64,000 bases of DNA. Source: Spinacia oleracea. Its lineage: Eukaryota; Streptophyta; Magnoliopsida; Caryophyllales; Amaranthaceae. The DNA lies in assembly GCF_020520425.1 (NCBI RefSeq), contig NC_079487.1:106302141-106366140 (forward strand), given 5' to 3'. Shown in pieces: positions 58,401 to 64,000 of this stretch. Numbering within the stretch: the stretch's first letter is position 1; every line of letters begins with the position of its first letter. The notes under the pieces were generated by a model that saw only the letters and a program-made list of their open reading frames with translations, did not search any database and had not been told where the DNA came from. A program made the translations under genes and the position numbers.

Positions 58401-61400
58401 CAACATCCTCAATGGGTCTGGGTGACCTATATAAATCCCTCATCTACCTCTTCCCATGAATAATCACCAAGGTCGCATACTAGATTTGAGTTACACACTT
58501 TAGTTCAATCATACTGCTGGTGAGAAATACACAAGATGCTTAAGTCAAATTGTATGAACAAAGTACAAAGCAAGCCACTTCATAAAGGGTAAATGATGCA
58601 AGCACAAATACGTTTACCTGTTTTCTCAGCTATTAGAACATATCTGTACAGGTTAAGAGCTGAAAGAACCTGCAAATGTCAACAAAATGAAATCAGAATG
58701 TATATATTAACATTATACCTGACCATTCATCCTATGAGGAACATAATTAGAGTACCAGACGGCAATGTAATAACTCAAGCAAGAAACACATTACAAATCA
58801 TAGGAGTTCAGTAATAATACAGCATCACTTTGCTCCGGAAGGGAAGGAGGTCCTCCATTGGGGGGCCTCAAAACAAACTCCACCAAGTCTAGTATGCAAG
58901 CATTCCAGAAAGTGCAACTAGAAGACACTTCCTCATCTTGCAGTTTTGGATAATCAATCCGAAGGTTCTCTCTAATGCAATCTAAAAGTATAGCTACCTG
59001 CAAAAATTTCCAATAGGTAAGATAAGTGATATAGATTCCACTATAAGACAACTGGGGCAATGTACCACTATAACCAAGAAATGAGGGGATAGAGTCTAAC
59101 CATAGATGAAGAGGTGCTAGATTTAACCAAGACCTGCATTATGTCAAGCCTTAAAGAAGCTGGAATATCAGCAAGTACCTATCAGTCAATCAGATCATAG
59201 GGGATCAGCAAAATGAAGGATAGATACTTAACAAAATACAGCAGATACAAATAAAATAAATGCAACTGAGCAAAGGACCTACGGGTTTTTCATGAAAAAC
59301 CCCTCAGTTTTCAGTTAATTCATGAAATACCCTTGCTTCCAAAAATTCATCAAATGACCTTAAGTTTTTAAAAGATACATAGAATACCCTTAATGCCGAT
59401 TTTTCTTGAATTCCGTTAACCTCATTCATTTTTTCTTTCTTTCCCCTCTCCCATTTTCTTCTTTTCTTCTTCTTCTTTGCTTTCGTCCTTCCCCTCTAAA
59501 CCTGCCACCACTTGTATCCTCCGCCGCCACTGCCAGCCGCCACCACATCACCTTATCTTCTCTCATGAACAATCCAAAAACTCCTCCACCATCGCCTTTT
59601 CTCCTCCCCCTTTCCTCCTGCGTTTTCCAGGAACAACTCCTCCACCAGTCCACCTCCACCCTTCAGCCCTTCACCCTCCCTGTTGCGACCCCGTTTCTCT
59701 CTCCTCCTCCTCTTCCTCTCACCACCCGGTCTAACAACATAAAATCAATAATAACTAAAAATAGAGACATTGCCACATCGGCGGTGAGCAACCAACATCA
59801 TCTCCGGCTAGGGGAGGTGGAGGAGAGCAGACCAGAACCCCAGCCTCATTTGGCCATCCGGGCCTTCTCCTTGCCACTGTTACTCTCTCCTCTCGATCTC
59901 CTTTCTCTCTCCATTTAGTCGCTTATAATTGAGCTTAAATCCAACAATCAACTCTAATTGAGATTCGAATGAATAAATTCGCATCAATATGAGTTAAGAT
60001 TTTGGTCCAATTAACACACTTTCTCCCCAAAAAACCACCGAAATCAACCAAGGATCCACCTACAAACTGGGGGTTAATTCCGAGAATCATTCTTTGAATT
60101 CAAGAAACAAGACGATAATCAAAGTATTTCATCATGAAATTCGAATCAAATGGTGCGTTGTTGCGACTTTCATGGCTGTACAAATGGTCATGGCTGTTGA
60201 AGAGAGTAAGAAGGGCGGTGAAGGCCACTTACTGAAGGGCAAAGAGGAGAGAGGAAGAGGGGCGATAAAGGCAAGGAGGGGTGAGAAAACGGAACGGAGA
60301 AGGTCAACAAGGACGGCTAAGAGGAGGAAAGAGAAAGGGGGATGGCCAAGATGGTGAGCTACCATGGCTCGAGAAAAAAAAGAGAAGGGAAGGGGGGGTA
60401 AGAAAAGAGGAGAGATTTTTTTTTTTGAAAAGTTAGCAAAAATGTTATCAGAGTTGGAAGGGAAAAGTAATTAAGAGTATTTTGTGTATTTTTGAAACGT
60501 TCTGGGGTATTTGGTGAATTTTGGAAACTTAAGGGGTATTTCATGAATTACTGAAAACTGGAGGGCATTTCATGGAAAAAACCGAAAAAATATTCTAATA
60601 ATAGATGAGATAAGACCTATACAACAGAAAGCCACAAAAAAGTTATAATTAAAAAGCATTAGCAGAACGAACGGAGAAACATGATACGCAGTATGGTGCA
60701 CCAACAAAAATATAAGCAACAAGCTCTCCGATGTCTGGATGTGTTGTCACTAGAAACAGTAGTAAACATGGTAAAGGGAAAAGGGGCGAGGAAAACGAGA
60801 CGTCTAGCAGCCAGACTTTATTCCAATTCTACAAAGATTTGTATTCATTGAGTACTAAGCTTACGGTTCACTCCAGAAGACACAGGCCACCATAAATCAG
60901 TTGGGAGCTTCAAATCCCAGTCTCGAGGAGTTGGGTTGTTGGCCTACGGACCTGGGTCCACATTGTTACAGTACTTTCTATGGCAAGATTGGCAACAGAG
61001 GTCCAAAGCATTTTATAAACTTCATTGCCGAAGAGTGGTTTGGAACTGAACTTCATAACAAATTTATTTTTGCTTCATCATGCAACCACGTGACATGATA
61101 AACATAACAAAATTATCACAGATCCACGAAGAGGTTGTTATACTAAATAATATGGGAACTATACCATGTGATCAAAGAATGAAAATGCACATGGCTCCAA
61201 GAAATCTTACCCTTTTCAAAGCAACAAAAGCAGTCTTTCTTAATTCTGCATCAGGAGCATACATGATGACTGACAGAATAGCCTGAATATGTTCTAGCAT
61301 TAGCAAGGGATCAACAGAAATGTTTCATTAACTGTGAGAACTGGCAGGAGACTACCTGCATAGTAGTAATAAGACTTGGTGTAAGGAATGAACATATCAT

Positions 61401-63054
61401 GTCTTCATTCATGTCTTGCTGGTCACTGTTTTCTGTGATGACAAGCAAGAAGTCTGATGCATGTTTCTTTAAGACCCAAGGCAGCTCGCCTAAAGAGAAT
61501 ATATACTTCATCATTCCTACAGCTGACCATCGTCTGCTTTGGGAGGTTCTAAGTTCACGCTTGAGAACACTCACATCCTGCCCAGCTGCCTCAGCGACCT
61601 CATCAGATATATGCCCCCAAATCACTGAATAAAAGCATCAAAATAAGAAGTGTAACAGGAAAATATGTCAATACGTGGGCAGCCAGTAATAGTGGATATA
61701 TGGATCAGTAAGAGAAATCTTCATGGTCAAATACTCACCTGAAAGCACTGCTCCATGTTTGACATAGCAAAAACAATCCATATATTCGTCTGTTTCGTCT
61801 GAAAAGCGCAGAGGGAGAGAAAAGAGTCACCTTTACAGATGCCAAGATACATGAAAATTCGACATGGAAGAGGTACAATAAACATTGGTAACTCACCACC
61901 ACATATAAGATTGGTAAGTGGATCAACTCCTTGGCCCGTTACAAGATCAGCATATGATAAACCACAGTACGGAAAGAAGCTTGATAACAGTTGCACAAAA
62001 TAAAGACAAGACGAAACTTCATCCCCAGAGCTAAATGAAACTATAGTCTGCAAACCATGAAACTCATAAGAAATTCTTAACAAAAGTAAAGCCTGCTAGA
62101 GTGAATGGGAAAAGCTGTAAATGAAATCCTGGCAATAAATGTTAAAAATTACAATAAAGTTAAGCAATGGACTCTCAAAAGTAGTTGACAGATATAGAAT
62201 CAATAGCTCCTTCTCTCAGATGCAGACAACACAGCAACATAAAATCCAGAAATGGGTACCTACCATGACTTGCAAAACATATAATCCAAGTAAACCACGG
62301 ATTTGTCCTTCTGCTGCACCCTCCTATTGGTCAAGGCAATAATCAAATTTAAAAATGAGAAAGATGGAAAGTAGGCCAAGAAGGAAACAAAGGTTTTTAT
62401 GGTGAAATAAATATGTCAAAGATTGACAGACCAACTTTTTGCAAGTTCCTATTATGGAATTGGCAATACTGATAGCTCCTTCAAACAGATCCTTGAAGCT
62501 TGTAACTCTATCATCCAAATCAAAAGATGCAGCCTTCACAGCATTAAGGATAATCGGAAGAGCAACTTTTATTTGCTCAACTTGACGTCTTTGTATGGAG
62601 AGGAATACTGAAAGACAACAATAAGGAACTATCATTTTTCCAGTCCAGCGAATAATATTTGGACATTCAAATTATTTGCACAAGCAGGTAGATTTTTAAA
62701 TAAATTAACAGATCACCAATTTAGAAGATGAGTAGTGCATCGAAGTAAATACTGCACCAAATTTTTTTTCTTTTCAAGGACAATGGCTTTTAGGGCCTTA
62801 TGCATTCCGTACGTACCTTTAGAGACCCCGTGTAGAAGAGCAGAAACATAACCAGGAGCATCAGTTGTTTTTCCATAGGAATCCAATGCCTGCTCTAACG
62901 ATATCAAGCTGTCAGCAAAAATGTAAATCAACACCAATAGACAAGCACCTCTATCATGAACAGGATGTGACCAAATATCATTCTGTTGCACATATTCTCC
63001 AATATAGCATGAAATAATGATTGGAAGCTGATCATAGCCACGTGAAAGACGGTT
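55417..63054 (-). CDS. ALF4: Aberrant root formation protein 4 (ALF4/glomulin family), N-terminus beyond the right edge
   Basis: Eleven exons in sense order: 63054-62817, 62607-62432, 62323-62264, 62047-61897, 61798-61739, 61624-61356, 61282-61211, 59178-59101, 58997-58821, 58669-58618 and 55637-55417. Phases agree at every GT/AG junction, giving 517 residues plus stop. Landmarks are IGEYVQQNDIWSHPVHDRGACLL, VFLSIQRRQVEQIKVALPII, LLGLYVLQVM, VIWGHISDEVAEAAGQD, VLADIPASLRLDIMQ, LVEFVLRPPNGGPPSLPEQSDA, VLSALNLYRYVLIAEKTG and the C-terminal HRCIELVEENI. These fit plant ALF4 (about 626 residues in Arabidopsis), so roughly 110 N-terminal residues lie outside. ALF4 is needed for lateral root initiation and, like animal glomulin, binds RBX1 to restrain SCF E3 ligases. 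No broken codons were seen. Introns of 2.0 and 3.0 kb contain transposon-like DNA. Confidence 0.93.
55638..58617. other. Last, large intron of ALF4
   Basis: These 3 kb hold unidentified, moderately repetitive-looking sequence (56286-56606 and 57500-58240 have short frames without a recognisable domain). No transposon termini were found by eye. Confidence 0.45.
59282..60584. mobile_element. MULE-like element in an ALF4 intron
   Basis: Inverted ends of about 115 bp begin CGGGTTTTTCATGAAAAACCCC on the left and, complemented, CGGTTTTTTCCATGAAATGCCC on the right. Both contain TTCATGAAATACCC and TTCACCAAAT(A/G)CCCC-like words, as in the element at 42638-44564. Flanking 9-mers do not match, so the duplication is lost or the limits are slightly off. 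It lies between ALF4 exons 61282-61211 and 59178-59101. Confidence 0.7.
59406..59918 (+). other. Low-complexity ORF inside the MULE-like element
   Basis: A 170-codon frame rich in Pro, Ser, Leu and His with no recognisable domain. It is CT-rich DNA resembling a plant 5' leader or coding start, perhaps captured. Codon content alone does not make it a gene. Confidence 0.3.
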
Positions 63055-64000
63055 CTGAATAGTTAAAGTGCAGCATATGAATTCAAAATATTTAGTGGAG
63101 AAAGAGTCAAAGAGCTACTCGGCAAAGACATTAGAATGACAGACTATGTTTAGCCCTATAATTAAGGATTCAGTGGTAAAGGGCTTTCAACTACATGTTG
63201 TCTACCATTGATTAGGTGAGAAATAAATAAATGACTTCGTGCTTTATAAACTCTTGGAGAAATTCTCAGTCATGTTCCACCCAAAAAAAAAATCACAATA
63301 CTTGATCCTAAAGACATTTGCTTCATCATCATCAGACAACTATGTGAAGCTGTCAAGCTGAAAGCCGGAAAAATCATTTAACTCAATAGAAGTAGTGCAA
63401 CAGGGGAGCTAATCAATTGCTTTATTATGTGTCTTGAGACTTAGCCGCAGTATGGTACATAACTATAGATATGTAAACAGTGCATGGGGCTACAACGACG
63501 CCTTCTCATGAAAAGTTTTCTATATCTGCCATCCTCTGAGTTTAGCACTCTCAGTACATGTTGGTTTTCTTCGTTTCTAAGAGAACATTCCCTCTAGAAT
63601 TACAGAAACTCCAACTTATTCTAGGAAATTGTCCTTACACTACCTAAGCCCCCCACCCTCACCATCGAGGGAAAGGTAGAGTTAAGAAGGTAAATAAGAA
63701 GAGAGAAATTGATTAACAAATAACAAGGAATTGAGGATATCGGGCAATTATTTAAACTTCCATAAACAGAGGGCCTAACATTGTGCATATATTAATAAAT
63801 AGAACTTTTTTTTCGTGTCAAATTCTAATTTTTCAATATTTTTGCAATAATTCTTTCTTTCACTTTTGAAAGGTTGCATCATCTTTTTTAATTCTTTCAT
63901 TAAATCCTTGGTTTCTCTATTTTCCTTAACCTTCCAAGTTCTAAACCATTATTATACGGAGTTTTAATTTAATTTATCATAATTTTTTTCCTTTTAAATG
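63055..64000. other. Intron or upstream part of ALF4, no exon found
   Basis: The acceptor of the first visible exon is at 63055-63057. Upstream of it (to the right) I found no sequence matching the ALF4 N-terminus. The DNA is AT-rich. Confidence 0.5.

Noticed and set aside
59406..60365. Pro/Ser-rich and Lys/Glu-rich frames in the MULE-like element as independent genes
   Set aside because: Low complexity, overlapping on both strands, and inside a transposon within an ALF4 intron.

Overview
The window is a plant nuclear segment, most likely from a eudicot of the Amaranthaceae/Chenopodiaceae (spinach, beet or goosefoot type). That placement is inference. It rests on intron-rich plant genes, a very dense transposon load, many Stowaway ends reading CTCCCTCCGT, and the recurring ACTCCGTA word in AT-rich spacers. 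No rRNA, tRNA or CRISPR was recognised.

Layout. (1) 1-12066: minus-strand Ty1-copia elements. Element A has an open gag-pol 5' part (1-1396), a 2.8 kb leader and a truncated LTR. Element B is a broken gag-pol with a solo LTR inserted in it (5736-7172, 5-bp duplication GTAGA), then its own leader and LTR to 12066. (2) 12067-14108: an unclassified stretch, an ATT microsatellite split by a 5'-truncated LINE tail, and a Tourist-like MITE remnant. (3) 14418-29221: a minus-strand Helitron that carries part of a CKS1-like gene (CDK regulatory subunit). It contains a Mutator-like element (15828-27399, 9-bp duplication AAATAAATA), which in turn contains a full-length copia element with decayed coding capacity (16157-26571, 5-bp duplication AAATA). 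All three levels have visible boundaries. (4) 29222-42045: Stowaway, hAT-like and Tourist MITEs, and a head-to-tail series of diverged Helitron-like elements. (5) 42638-44564: a Mutator-like element with about 280-bp terminal inverted repeats. It carries a WRN-type 3'-5' exonuclease-like reading frame and, convergent to it, a degenerate GRF-type zinc-finger reading frame. (6) 44926-46695: more MITEs and a long foldback. (7) 47584-51109: a five-exon plus-strand gene for a 255-residue plant protein with a basic stretch, a coiled coil and a DLNxxP (EAR-type) motif. Four G-boxes lie in its long first intron. (8) 55417-63054 and beyond the right edge: the minus-strand ALF4/glomulin-family gene (aberrant root formation 4), eleven exons visible, with another MULE-like element in an intron.

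How the parts relate. Only two host genes look intact: the coiled-coil/EAR protein gene and ALF4. Everything else is transposon-derived. The copia elements share leader and LTR sequence. This suggests the decayed copy was mobilised by proteins from a relative such as the one at the left edge. The Helitron and the exonuclease-bearing MULE show capture of host gene pieces.
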